64,000 bases of DNA from G963701675 sp963701675 (GCA_963701675.1 OY969623.1:2232001-2296000); one strand, 5' to 3'; positions 34,901 through 44,929 are shown, counted from the stretch's first letter. Translations and numbers: made by a program. The notes: generated by a model from the sequence alone, not told the origin.

Positions 34901-36981
34901 GCTTCCACACTCCAAGCCGCTTCTTGCTGGAGGTGGGCTACCTTAATGGCTGACGGCTCAACGCGGAATAACTCCGTGGCAAAGTCGCGAATGTCCGCCT
35001 CGGGAATGAACGGCGCGCCAAGGTTGGCGTCGATGTCACCAGGCAGTACGTCTTCGGGTTGCACGGCTCGCAACGCTTCGATGTTGCGGGCGTACTTCGG
35101 GTGCGCTCGTTCGGCAGCGGCGAGCTTCGCCCGCACGTTGCCAGACAGGTACTCATCCGCCGTCTGCCAGGTCTTGCTTTCGGGATCATGAAAAATCAGG
35201 TCGCCAAGTTCGGCAATCACTTCCGCTTCCGTCTTGCAGTAGAGCTTGGCAATGAACGAAAGATCGACGGTGCCACGCTGGTCGAGCGAGACAAGCAACC
35301 CTTCTTCGGCGGTGGAGACCTTGGTAATGGGCGGTTGCTTGCCCACGACATCTTGTCTCATGATGGCGGCTTTGGCCGCCTTGCCGGTTACCTCGTCGTA
35401 GTCTTCGAGCGACATGACGAGCATCGCGTCCGGGTCCTCGCGGAACTTGACCAGATTGGGCATTCGGCGAACGACGGCGCCGGTGGTTGCTTCGCTGAAA
35501 GTGGTTCTGTTGATCGGGCCATAGGTAAAAACAAATCGATCGTACGCCCCGTTAAGTTCGCGACGTACGGCGTCGCGATGGTCTTGCGGCCATCCGTCGT
35601 TCTGCGATTGCAGAACGCGGCGGGCGCGGTCCCGAAGTCCAAGGAGCGCGGCTAGGCGCTTGCCGGTAAGGGTGCCATTGGCGTTGAGTACCGTGCCGCC
35701 ATAGGCAACGGGGGCAGCACGGCCATCCACCACCTGGCATATCGTGCGGTCGTCACGGATGAAGAAACTGCCTTCGCCGATGTGTGGGCTAAGCGGCGGC
35801 GGTGTGAAGTCGGTAGTGCGTTCTTGGATCGACGACGCGCGCTGCGGCGTGAACGTCGGCAGGTGATGAATCGCTTGCTGCAACTGATCGGCGAGATTGC
35901 CGGTCGAAAGCACGCTGTAGCCTTCGCCGCCGTAGAGGGTGTCCTTGCTGCTCCAGGCTCCGAGGACCATTTCCGGGTGCAGATGGAAATAACCATTCAC
36001 TGAGACCTGGCGGTCCTCGATGTCGAGCGGTTTGGATGCGATCCAAGCCGCATCGACATGGTGAGCCGGTTCGCCAGGGGCACGCTTGCGGAAAAACACG
36101 AGGTCAGTGACAACGCTCGTGCCTTCGCGTTTGAAAGCATTCGATGGAAGGCGGATGGCGCCCAAGAAATCGGCCTGCTCCGCCACTCGTTCACGGAACG
36201 CACCGTTTTGCTTGTCGAGCGTGAAACGGCTGGTCACGACGGCGAGGATGCCGTGGGGTTTCAAGGCGGCGAGTGATTTGGCGATGAAGTAGTCATGGAG
36301 GGCAAGCCGCATGCCGTTGAATTCCAGCCGCACGGCGGCGAAAGGTGGATTGCCAATGACGGCGTCGATCCGGCCCTCCGGCAGGCGGGTGTCTTGAAAG
36401 GCCTCGATGCGAATGTCGTGCTCAGGATGAATGGCTCGCGCGATCCGACCAGAAATCGAATCAAGTTCCACGCCAATGAATCGCATGGTGGGCGGCGCCA
36501 GCGTCATGAAATTGCCGGTGGCGCACCCAGGTTCTAGCACGGTGGCATCGTTCGGTACGCCGAGTCGGGAAAAGGCTTCGTAGACCGATTGGATGACTAC
36601 AGGCGAGGTGTAGAAGGCATTGAAGCTCGTGCGTTTGGCGCTCGCGTACTCTTCGGGGCTAAGGAGTTGCCGGAGTTCTACGCCCAAGGATTGCCAGCTT
36701 GCATCCTTGTATCGGCCAGTAACCGGATCAGGAAAGATGGAGAGCGCGATGGCGCCGAATCCGGGAAATCGTGCGAGAACGATTTTTTCTTCGGCGGTGG
36801 CTTGTCGACCTTCGTCCTCCAGACGCTTCAGGCAGCGAATCGCGGCGATGATGTCGGCTGCCTTGGTCTTATCGCCGCTTGCGATCGGGACAAGGTGCGG
36901 TGCTTGCACTGCGGGTTGTTCATGAGTGATCGCGGGGTGAGGGGGAGAGTCAAACGGTAGGGTGAGTTGAAGGCCTTGCAT
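31964..36981 (-). pseudogene. DNA methylase-SNF2 helicase (COG4646 type), one frameshift
   Basis: The main frame runs from ATG 36981 (preceded by GAAGGAAACCGC) to 32545, about 1478 residues. The methylase catalytic motif VIGNPPF is near residue 209 and the SAM-binding VLEPGCATGNF is ahead of it. The helicase Walker A is VVGAGKTAIM near 828, the Walker B-like box VFIDEAQFF near 992, motif III FATGTPISNT, and motif VI QREGRILRQGN. At about 32570 the frame breaks. The -1 frame reads LREDIAPALKAALDALPRFI and then the C-terminal region 32461-31964 (QFGLVLHPHFAPEVYL...), colinear with the family. The intact gene would encode about 1670 residues. Such proteins sit on plasmids, ICEs and phage-like elements and modify or remodel DNA. 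The lesion removes only the last 190 residues. Confidence 0.85.
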
Positions 36982-37280
36982 CTTGCGGTTTCCTTCTGCT
37001 TGCGTGAACGGCCCCGCTACTAGGGCCTGACGGCACGCAATCGAATCAGCCCCAAGCCGGGGCTTTGCTCGCGGAGCGACCGAGCAAGCGGAATTTTGGG
37101 GGAGACCTTCAGGGGGAACCGGAATTCCGCTTGCGCGGACCGGCGGGCTGATTAGCGTGCCGTCGTCTAAGGCCATCGGCGGGGGCGGAGCGGGAAGGGG
37201 ATCGGAGACGGCATGCCGAACGGCTGAATCGTATGACGCAACCGAATCAAACAGCGGCATGCTGACACCGCGCGATTGGC

Positions 37281-37562
37281 CTACTCGGGCGGCGTATGAA
37301 GCCGGACGTAAGCCATCAGCTTGTCGAGGGATATCGGCTGGTCGGCGTTCGTTGAGAATTCTTGTTGCAAACTGGCCCGGAGTTCCTCCAGGGCAAGTTC
37401 CAAGGCCCTGCACCGAACTGATTCGACTTGGTGAGTCAGCCAAGGGGCTGCTCCAAACACTCCTCCAAGGGTCAGCCGTCTGACTCTTCCGAACCGGACG
37501 ACTGCGGCATGTGAAGTTGCCGCGCCGAGAAACTCATCCGTACCGCGGCGCCGGCTCATCAA
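37281..37562 (-). CDS. Small hypothetical protein
   Basis: A 93-residue ORF whose C-terminal half is helical (RALELALEELRASLQQEFST). It lies between the methylase-helicase start and an integrase relic. There is no recognised family and no clear ribosome binding site. The interval 36982-37280 shows nothing else. Confidence 0.25.
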   Translation of the reverse strand: MMSRRRGTDEFLGAATSHAAVVRFGRVRRLTLGGVFGAAPWLTHQVESVRCRALELALEELRASLQQEFSTNADQPISLDKLMAYVRLHTPPE

Positions 37563-38106
37563 AAATGCGGACTCTCTTTGGAGGGTCCAGTTAGGTCGTA
37601 GCTCGGCGCGCGGGCGGAGGTCAGACGTCGCTTGGGAGCCGGTTCTATGCCGTGGGCGCGCAGGATGTTGCCGACGGTGGTATCCGAGATGTCATGTCCC
37701 ACGTTGGCGAGCGCACCTTGGATGTGATCGTATCCCCACGTCGGATTCTCGCGAGCCATACGCACGACCAGTTCTTGGATGTCCTTGGGCGTTGAAGGGC
37801 GGCCCATCTTCTTTCTGCGGTCGCTGAAGTTCCATTTCTGCGCAATGAGAGTTTGGTGCCAGCGCAAGATGGTGTCGGGAGTGAAGATGGTGCTGATTTC
37901 GGCCAACAGCTTGCGCCCAAGAGTTTGCCTTTGAGGGCGAGGCGTCGGCGTTGGTCGTCGCTCAGCAGGATGCGACGTTTGCCCAGCTTCTCCTTCAGGA
38001 TTTGGTTCTCCGTGCGGAGGAAATCAATCGCGTCTTGCTGTCGGTGGTTAACCCACCCTGCCATGCTCGTTACGAGAATGTGCCAAGGTTTGACGATGAA
38101 GTTCAT
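37559..38106 (-). pseudogene. IS3/IS481-like integrase, N-terminal half, frameshifted
   Basis: The frame from ATG 38106 reads MAGWVNHRQQDAIDFLRTEN then QILKEKLGKRRILLSDDQRR. After a shift near 37915 the second frame continues AEISTIFTPDTILRWHQTLI, AQKWNFSDRRKKMGRPSTPK and NPTWGYDHIQGALANVGHDI. This is the HTH and integrase-helper part of a common planctomycete integrase. The rve catalytic domain that should follow after IEPAPKRR is absent and the frame ends in unrelated residues. It is inactive. Confidence 0.8.
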
Positions 38107-38291
38107 AGCCGACAACCGACGACCCGATGCGCTGGCGGAAAGTCCCAGCATCGGCTCTCGCCGAGCGGATGTCAAACGTCAAATCGTTTGACTGGAGTCG
38201 AAATTCAATGTCGCAAACTCAATCGCGCTCGCGATTTCCACATCGGCGGACTTTTTTGACCGAACGAGCTGAAGGGATTGCGTTAAAAAGT

Positions 38292-38582
38292 CGCTTGACC
38301 ACTACAGTCGTCATGGACAATCTCTCGGCGCACAAGGTTGCCGGCGTACGCGAGGCCATCGAAACAGTCGACGCCACACTGTTGTATCTGCCACCCTACA
38401 GTCCGGGTCGAGAATCGCCAAGTCAACGCGTCTTATCGGCCGATTCATCCGAAGTGGACATCTCAGTTGCAGCGCTGGCAACCCGATTGTCACAACGAAA
38501 AGCTGCGGCGGTGTTCACGCGGAGCATTGTTGCGTCGACGCAGCTTTGGGCGCTTGATATCGGCCTTGATCTCAATCCCTAG
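38292..38582 (+). pseudogene. IS630-family transposase fragment
   Basis: TTVVMDNLSAHKVAGVREAI followed by TLLYLPPYSPG is the second-Asp region and lead-in to the catalytic Glu of IS630/Tc1-type transposases. The Glu motif (NPIE) is destroyed by a change of frame after PYSPG. No inverted repeats were found. Confidence 0.7.
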
Positions 38583-38601
38583 GTATCGCGCCCGACGGCC
38601 A

Positions 38602-38629
38602 GCGCGGGATCATACTCGTGATCCCGCGC
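38602..38629. repeat. Perfect 11-bp inverted repeat
   Basis: GCGCGGGATCA, a 6-base spacer TACTCG, then TGATCCCGCGC. No T-run follows, so it is not a standard terminator. It lies in a gene-free stretch (38583-38973) between IS relics. Confidence 0.7.
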
Positions 38630-38973
38630 CCGCATCGGCCGAAGGATTTTCGTCCGCCCCTGCCGCAAAAAGCGTCTACGTCCGCGCGAAGAGTTCATCG
38701 AGGACATAAAAAAAATCTGGTGGCAAAAACTCTACTTATCCGACCGCGAGTTCGAACGCCAACGACATATTTCGCGGTTCGGCGGTCCTCACTTTCGCTT
38801 CCTTTTGAAGCGGACCTCGCTGAACTCCTACCAACGGACGACGACAGCCCCACGTAGTGCCTCCGCACCCACCCATTACCCGCGGGCGTCCACTGTGCGG
38901 ACCCGCGAGCCTCCTTCTCTTCGCCCTGCTCAATCGTCGTTCTCGATCGTGCCGAGGCCCTGGCCGTCCAGGA

Positions 38974-39177
38974 TCAGCGCCCCGACGCGGCGGTGTAATC
39001 CTCGCCCGCCTTAGCGGTCCCGTTGGCCGTCGCGAAGTTCACTTTCACGGGCGCGTCGTAGGTGGCTGAGAGGCTGACGGTGAAGACAAACACGATGCTG
39101 CCGGAATGACCTTCCTTCTTGGTCACATTGCCAATGGTGATGCGCGGCTCGTCATCCACGATGATCTTGCAAGGCAT
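38974..39177 (-). pseudogene. Calx-beta domain fragment
   Basis: On the minus strand PRITIGNVTKKEGHSGSIVF then FTVSLSATYDAPVKVNFATA then NGTAKAGEDYTAASG is a near-complete Calx-beta motif, a Ca2+-binding beta-sandwich used in tandem in large exported planctomycete proteins. Neither a start with signal nor the rest of the protein is present. It is a translocated fragment. Confidence 0.75.
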
Positions 39178-39333
39178 CGACTTGACGTCGGCACGGCAAC
39201 GGCTCCGCTTTCATCGCAGCTTGGGCGAACGGGTCGCGTCGCCCGGTGGGGCCAGTTGATCTTTGCCGAATTGAGCCCATCGCGATAATGGGCTCTCCCG
39301 TACTCCTATCGATCCCCCAGGCAGGGAAGCGCG

Positions 39334-39660
39334 GTGCGTCGATCCGTTCCGCTTGAATTACCCGATCAACTACCGGCCTGTCATGACGTCATTCGTCGGC
39401 AGGCGGCACGGATTGAGCAACTGGAAACGCACGTCGAGCACCTGGAGGCGCATATCGAGAAACTGCAAACGCACATCGAGCAACTCAACCGGGACCTCGC
39501 TGCTTTCAAGCGACAATTGTTCGGTCAGCGGCGCGAGCGTTTCCGGGCCGAGTCTCAGGCTCATGCCGACCGGCGAATTGGGTGGCATGACTCTTGTCCC
39601 TGTCAGCGCAGACCGCAACACTGTGGCCGGCCTGCCGAGGTGACGGTAGCCGAATCCAAA
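39334..39660 (+). pseudogene. IS66-family transposase N-terminus
   Basis: PDQLPACHDVIRRQAARIEQ, then a Leu/Ile/His heptad coiled coil (LETHVEHLEAHIEKLQTHIE), then FKRQLFGQRRERFRAES is the leucine-zipper start and conserved FGxxRER motif of IS66 TnpC proteins. It breaks into other frames near 39560 and the DDE domain is missing. Confidence 0.7.
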
Positions 39661-39721
39661 GAATCCTCCGTCAGCTTCAGCGCGTGGTGCGCCGTTAAGG
39701 TCCGAAAAACGTTACTTGCTC

Positions 39722-40879
39722 CTACCTCATACTCCTGATGATGCCGGGCCATGAGTCTATTGAGTGTTGGCCAACAGAATCGAAGAAGTTAAAGGCTTGT
39801 CCTCGTCCAAAGACCACACGATTATCCCGAAACGTGGGATTAAACAGCGTCGTGAGCCGATCCGACCACTCGGCTTCAGTCTGCAGGTCAACAATGCAGA
39901 ATTGTTTGAGGTTGTGATTGTCCTTGAGAGCATCGGACAGTAATCGCTTCATAAAGGCGTCGGTGGTTGGAAAGCTGTAGCCGATGACGACGATGTACCG
40001 TGCCCTGGCAAGAATACTAATGGCCGTTTGCCATTGCATCGCAAACAATGAGGACGCCGACCCCTTTCCTAGCATGGGTGGAATTATAGCAGGACGCAGC
40101 CCAGCCCCGCTCCCTTTCATCTCCCCTCGAAGCTGTGCAACAAAGTGATCGTAGCTCAGCCCAGCGTGAGCCACATCCCATACCGAGCTGTCGCCAATGG
40201 TGCTTGTCGCAATGTACTCATCACCGTCACCAAAAAACCAACTGACCGAGCCATGCAATTTGACGATCTTCGTCCGTGATGAATCCAGATTCACCGACTG
40301 GTCAGTCGGAAACATAAGTTCCGGTTTCTTGGCGTCGGTCTGAAAGCCCGGATACGCAAAGGGTATTTTGGTGGCTTTGGTTCGTCGCTGAAAGGCCCGC
40401 TCTACGCAAACGTCGTAGTTCGTCGTAATGATGGCTGGCGTCAGCTGGGCCTCTCGTATCTTGTCAATCATTCTGCAAAAGGCCTCGAGTTCAACCGGTT
40501 GCCCGTCGATAGGGCGCGGCGAGCGATACACATCCCAAATGGCCCATGCAATACTACGACAAAGGTTCTCTGCTTCATCTTTATCAGGGATGTGAGATAG
40601 GCGTCTCAAGTCCGCCTGCGTGTATAGCTCCTCGATGTTGTCCCAGTCCATCTTGATCCGAGACGCCGATTCATTGCACTGCTGATGAAAGGTCAGCATC
40701 GCCTCGTAGTGGCGAAGAAGCGTCTCAATGGACTTGTTCGGTTCCTTCTTGTACGCAAAAAACTTCTCCTTCGCCACATCCATGAAGTGCTTCATCACGG
40801 GCAGCTTGTGGCCGTGTGACGCGCCTGCCCCGAAGAGCAGGACGCCGTAATCGCTGTTTCGCAAATCGGATGCGGCCAT
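39722..40879 (-). CDS. SIR2-like (SIR2_2) domain protein
   Basis: The protein has 385 residues from ATG 40879, which follows CGGGAGCCGAGC; the frame is open to 41116 but the upstream part overlaps a hairpin and the end of the CHAT gene. Motifs are YGVLLFGAGASHGHKLP (NAD-binding GAGxS), PAIITTNYDVCVERAF (TxNYD), IVKLHGSVSWFF (KLHGS, catalytic His) and YIVVIGYSFPTTDAFMKRLL (GYS). This is the SIR2-like fold used as an NAD+-depleting effector in anti-phage systems such as Thoeris, DSR and SIR2-STAND proteins. The gene lies 187 bp downstream of a CHAT-NB-ARC-TPR gene on the same strand. A role as its target or co-effector is inference. Confidence 0.85.
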   Translation of the reverse strand: MAASDLRNSDYGVLLFGAGASHGHKLPVMKHFMDVAKEKFFAYKKEPNKSIETLLRHYEAMLTFHQQCNESASRIKMDWDNIEELYTQADLRRLSHIPDKDEAENLCRSIAWAIWDVYRSPRPIDGQPVELEAFCRMIDKIREAQLTPAIITTNYDVCVERAFQRRTKATKIPFAYPGFQTDAKKPELMFPTDQSVNLDSSRTKIVKLHGSVSWFFGDGDEYIATSTIGDSSVWDVAHAGLSYDHFVAQLRGEMKGSGAGLRPAIIPPMLGKGSASSLFAMQWQTAISILARARYIVVIGYSFPTTDAFMKRLLSDALKDNHNLKQFCIVDLQTEAEWSDRLTTLFNPTFRDNRVVFGRGQAFNFFDSVGQHSIDSWPGIIRSMR

Positions 40880-40999
40880 GCTCGGCTCCCGACAGGAATA
40901 AAATGCCGTTGTTCTCTTCTTCGCAGGTTCGCCAATGTCATTCAACGCACGAGTCGAGAACTCCTTCAAGAATACATTTCGTCTCAGTGGATTTTCCGA

Positions 41000-41032
41000 G
41001 TTAGGGAGCGGCAAACCTCCCCGCTCCCTAAC
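41000..41032 (-). promoter_or_regulatory. Strong hairpin between the CHAT-STAND and SIR2 genes
   Basis: Perfect 12-bp stem GTTAGGGAGCGG / CCGCTCCCTAAC with a 9-base loop, 35 bp after the CHAT gene stop and 120 bp before the SIR2 start. On the minus strand it is followed by TCGGAAAATCC, not a T-run. It could be an attenuator, an RNA processing site or a weak terminator separating expression of the two genes. Confidence 0.6.
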
Positions 41033-41066
41033 GGTCGCGGCTCTGCTACGATTGAACAAAAACGCC

Positions 41067-44000
41067 TTACCCGGATGCTTCGGTATCGTCAGGCAACGGC
41101 CCAAGGCCGGCTTCATCCCACAGTGCTTTGAGCTTAATGCGGTCCTTCGCTGTGGCGTGATTCAAGCAGCGTTGAAAGACACTCACGCAGCTATCTGCCC
41201 CTGCCGGATCGTTGGTCCGCACCAACCGGGTAAGCCCCTTGATCAAGCACTCGCCCGCCTTCTCAATCTGATTTTGCAAACCCGCAGTCAAACCAAGGCT
41301 GGCATAAGTTACCCCGACACCATGCTCATCGCGGTGTTTTTCGGCGATCTCGAGCGACTTGCGAAAACGTTGCTCAGCGGTAGAGAAGTCCCTGCTCAGC
41401 GCTGAGATCACTCCCAATTGATGATATGTACCGAAGGCTCCGTGCTGATCGCGGTGCTTTTCATGTATTGCCAGTGACTTGCCGTACCACTCTTCTGCCG
41501 CCGCGAAATCCCCTTCCTCTTGCGCCACCATCCCAAGTGCGTGGTAGGTATTGGCTGCACCGTGTTCGTCTCCACAGCTTTCCTTGATTTCCAGCGATTT
41601 TCTAAGCCATTCCTTCGCAGCAGAGAGGTCATGCTGTACGTGAGCAATAGTCCCCAGTTGGTGATAGGTACCAGAAGCGCCCTCCTTGTCGCCGCATTTT
41701 TCCCTAATCCCTAACGATTTTTGATACCATTGGTTGGCCGATGTGACATCGCCCCTCTCTTGGGCAACAGTCCCCATCTGGTGGTAGGTGCTGGCAGCGC
41801 CGTGCACGTCGCCGTGCATTGCTTTGATTTCCAGCGATTTTAGGTACCACATCTCGGCAGCGGGAAAGTCACGCCGTTTTTGGGCAACTAAGCCTTGTAG
41901 ATGGTAGGTGCTAGCGGTATTTAGGTCTCTGTGCTTCTCATCTATGTCTCGCGCCCTCCGGCACCACTCCTCTGCTGCCGGGAAGTCGCGCTGTTCTAGC
42001 GCGATCGTCCCTAATTGGCGACAAATGATTGCAATGTCTCGCTGGTTGCCGTGCACCTCACCGACTTTTAGTGCTCTCCGATACCACTGCTCCGCATTCT
42101 CGTGGTCGTGCCGCTCCTCCGCAATTCTTCCCATTTGGTGATAGGTAGCTGTTTCTAGCCTTGAATCCTCATGATTTCTTGCCAATGCCGCGAGCCGTGC
42201 AAAGAGATCAGCCGAAGCCTTGAAGTTGCGAATGTTTAGAGCGAAGATTGCAAGGGATTGAATTAGTTTGACACAGTCCTCATCCATCGCCAATCGTTCC
42301 GCCTCCAGCACTGCACGATGGAATGTGCCGATAAGAACATGAAAAGTTTCTTGATTTTCGTGGAGCTTGAGAGGCGTTAACCCATCCGCTTGAGACGCCA
42401 TGACTCTTACGAAAGCGCGGTACCACCTACCGTTAGAAGTCTCGGCTGCCGACTCCGCGAGCGCCGAGCGCAGAAATCCGATCAATGCGGGATGGATTTC
42501 ATGAATCGACGCGCCCCTGTCCCTCAGGAGTCCAGCGCGGGACAGCGTTTCCAGGAACCGATCGATTCGATCGCGGGGCCAACCGGCATCGACTTGCTTT
42601 GCTATCTCCTCCAGGAAGTCTCCAACGACGAAATGTTCGTGGAGCGCCAGCGGTATCAAAAGCGGGTGCAGGTCGTCGGGCAGTGATTGTTCGGCGAAGC
42701 GAAGCGTGGCGAACAGCTTGGCATGTGCCGCGTCTTTCACATCCAACAGGTCGGCCAAGTTGGACTGAAGCGCCTTGACAATCGCGGCCGCCGTCATCTT
42801 CTCCAGCCGGGGCAAGACAATGCGCATCGCCAGCGGATGGCCGTCGAGCAGGTTCATCAGTTTCACCAGATCCGGGTCTTTCCGGTTAATGGTGATGCCC
42901 AAGTCGCAGAGAATGACGGCACAGTATTCCCAACACTCTTCGCCTTGCAGCCCGCCGAGACCGCCTTTCAGCTTGTAGCAGTTCGTGTGACCGAGCCAGT
43001 CTTCCTCGCTACGGCTGGTGATCAACACCTTGGTCTTCCCGCCTCGCAGTTTCTTTAGGAAGTCCAGGAGTTGGGACTGATCCTCGGCCGGGAGATTCGA
43101 TTCCACGGCCGTGCCGGGCATCCCGCGGACCACTTCGAAGTTGTCCCAAATAATGAGGCACGGCTTCTCATACAACTCGGCGGCCAGGAGGTCGATTTTT
43201 TCTTCCGACGACTTCGTGATGAACTGGGCACTGAAGAGCGTTTCACCCAGGCGGTTGAAAACGTACTCCGCCGTGCGAATCTCCTGGAACGTAAACCAGA
43301 AACAATGCTCAGGGAGCAATCCCTCGGTGACGTCGAGCCACTGGACGAAGCCGCGGGCCAACGTCGTCTTGCCGACGCCGCCCAAGCCATGAATCAGAAT
43401 CCCCGCCGGCGGGCGGCGCATCGCCCGTTCCAGTTCCAGAATCGCTCCATCACGGCCGATGAACCCGTACGGGTTTTCCTCGTCGCGCACCTCTTCCGGC
43501 AGCGTCGTGGTTTTCGCCGCCTGAACCTTGGCCGTCTTCGTGAACGAAAAGTCGAACGGCTCCTGCTGATACAGAACCGGCACCAACCAGTCCTGGAGCG
43601 GAAACTTGCCGCGGGCACAGACGCGGTCCGGCTCGGCGACCATCTGTTGCCGGCCGGCGCGCGTGGCCTCGGCAACGCTGCCGCTCTCGAACAGCCGCCG
43701 GTAGAACGCCGGCAGGAATTTCTGCCCGCCGCTGACGTACAGCGAGTACGCCATCGCCACCACGCTGCGTATGCCGGATTGAACAAGGCTGGCAGCCACC
43801 GATGCAAAGGCGTCTTCCGCTTCGTGATCCACCATCCCCGACTGGCAGGCATTGAGCACAACGGCCGGTATCCGGTGCTCGCGCAGCAGCACGCTGAGTT
43901 GCTCGGACGCAATCGCGTCGGGCTTGCCGTCGCCGTCCTCGAAGATCAGTCGGCCCACGGGACCGCGCAGCGTGTAGGCGCCGCCGGCCGGTTCATCGCG

Positions 44001-44705
44001 ATAGGAACCGTGCCCGTCGAAGTGCAGAATGTGATACACATCCGGGCGCTCACGCAGATGTTCACGAAGCCGGTCCAACGTCGGCGGCCGCAAGACCGTG
44101 ACCTTCGCCGGCAGCTTGTGCTTGTCGATCAGTTCGACCAACGGCCGCGACATCGAACGGTAACGGACATCGCCTTCAAAGGGCCGGGCCGTCAGCAGCA
44201 GGATGTTGACACGGTCGGTGGGAAGCCTGTCGGAAAGAGGTTGCGGATCGCTCACCTTCTCTAGGCGCCGTTCGAATTGGCAAGTCTGACCCAAGACACC
44301 GGTTTCCTTGTCGCGCAGAGCTTCCCACGGCCAACTGAGCACGCGCGGGTCATCGCTGGAGATTTGAAGCTGCAACCGATCGAGGCCGTCTTTCGTGGCA
44401 TCCGCAAACATCCGCCCGCCCTTGGCATCGCCGAACAGGGCAGTGAAGGCTTGCTCGCCCCACGCGCGCAAAGCACTTTGAACCCGCTCGGCGTGCTCGG
44501 TTTCAGGTGAAAACGGATACTCCAAAAAGAATTCGAGATACCAGCGTAATTCCGTCATCAGGTCGCTGTTCGGCCTGCCTTCCACCGGAAAGCCCACCGG
44601 CGCCGGCGCGGGCACTGGAATAATACTCTTCCCATCGGGCAATCGAACGACCTGAAATTGAGGCGTTTCACCGGATGTAACGTGGCGGATAAGGAGCGAA
44701 CCCAT
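41067..44705 (-). CDS. CHAT protease-NB-ARC-TPR protein
   Basis: About 1212 residues from ATG 44705; a TTG start at 44723 is possible. A CHAT caspase-like protease domain spans about 160-385, with HILHFDGHGSY (catalytic His232) and AVVLNACQSG (catalytic Cys287). An NB-ARC/STAND ATPase starts near 413, with FIGRDGAILELE, Walker A IHGLGGVGKTTLARG (about 438-452), Walker B CLIIWDNFEV, the TSR arginine and GHPLAM. A winged-helix region follows, then about nine TPRs (TYHQMGRIAEERHDHENAEQ, WYRRALKVGEVHGNQRDIAI pattern) to about 1155. The layout is that of an oligomerising STAND sensor that activates an attached protease on ligand binding by the TPRs. Catalytic residues and the P-loop are intact. 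No signal peptide is present, so it is cytoplasmic. SIR2 follows downstream. Confidence 0.9.
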   Translation of the reverse strand: MGSLLIRHVTSGETPQFQVVRLPDGKSIIPVPAPAPVGFPVEGRPNSDLMTELRWYLEFFLEYPFSPETEHAERVQSALRAWGEQAFTALFGDAKGGRMFADATKDGLDRLQLQISSDDPRVLSWPWEALRDKETGVLGQTCQFERRLEKVSDPQPLSDRLPTDRVNILLLTARPFEGDVRYRSMSRPLVELIDKHKLPAKVTVLRPPTLDRLREHLRERPDVYHILHFDGHGSYRDEPAGGAYTLRGPVGRLIFEDGDGKPDAIASEQLSVLLREHRIPAVVLNACQSGMVDHEAEDAFASVAASLVQSGIRSVVAMAYSLYVSGGQKFLPAFYRRLFESGSVAEATRAGRQQMVAEPDRVCARGKFPLQDWLVPVLYQQEPFDFSFTKTAKVQAAKTTTLPEEVRDEENPYGFIGRDGAILELERAMRRPPAGILIHGLGGVGKTTLARGFVQWLDVTEGLLPEHCFWFTFQEIRTAEYVFNRLGETLFSAQFITKSSEEKIDLLAAELYEKPCLIIWDNFEVVRGMPGTAVESNLPAEDQSQLLDFLKKLRGGKTKVLITSRSEEDWLGHTNCYKLKGGLGGLQGEECWEYCAVILCDLGITINRKDPDLVKLMNLLDGHPLAMRIVLPRLEKMTAAAIVKALQSNLADLLDVKDAAHAKLFATLRFAEQSLPDDLHPLLIPLALHEHFVVGDFLEEIAKQVDAGWPRDRIDRFLETLSRAGLLRDRGASIHEIHPALIGFLRSALAESAAETSNGRWYRAFVRVMASQADGLTPLKLHENQETFHVLIGTFHRAVLEAERLAMDEDCVKLIQSLAIFALNIRNFKASADLFARLAALARNHEDSRLETATYHQMGRIAEERHDHENAEQWYRRALKVGEVHGNQRDIAIICRQLGTIALEQRDFPAAEEWCRRARDIDEKHRDLNTASTYHLQGLVAQKRRDFPAAEMWYLKSLEIKAMHGDVHGAASTYHQMGTVAQERGDVTSANQWYQKSLGIREKCGDKEGASGTYHQLGTIAHVQHDLSAAKEWLRKSLEIKESCGDEHGAANTYHALGMVAQEEGDFAAAEEWYGKSLAIHEKHRDQHGAFGTYHQLGVISALSRDFSTAEQRFRKSLEIAEKHRDEHGVGVTYASLGLTAGLQNQIEKAGECLIKGLTRLVRTNDPAGADSCVSVFQRCLNHATAKDRIKLKALWDEAGLGPLPDDTEASG

Positions 44706-44929
44706 GGCGAGATACTCGAACAATCATGCCGCACACAAGTTGTTCGCATTATAGGAAAAGGTGAACGCTGCATGCTCGTTGCTTGATGATTACCACCGGA
44801 CCCGGAGTCCTGTAGCTTGACCAAGAGGATGAACGCCGCGACGATGGGGCGTCGCGAAACTCGGCTCCGAAGGCCGCTAAATCCTGCGGACAACCCGGTG
44901 ATAAAGCGCGGCAAATGTGCCAACGCCAG

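Noticed and set aside
32560..37443. Many long plus-strand ORFs opposite the methylase-helicase
   Set aside because: They are antisense shadows of a high-GC coding strand; the minus-strand frame carries every recognisable motif.
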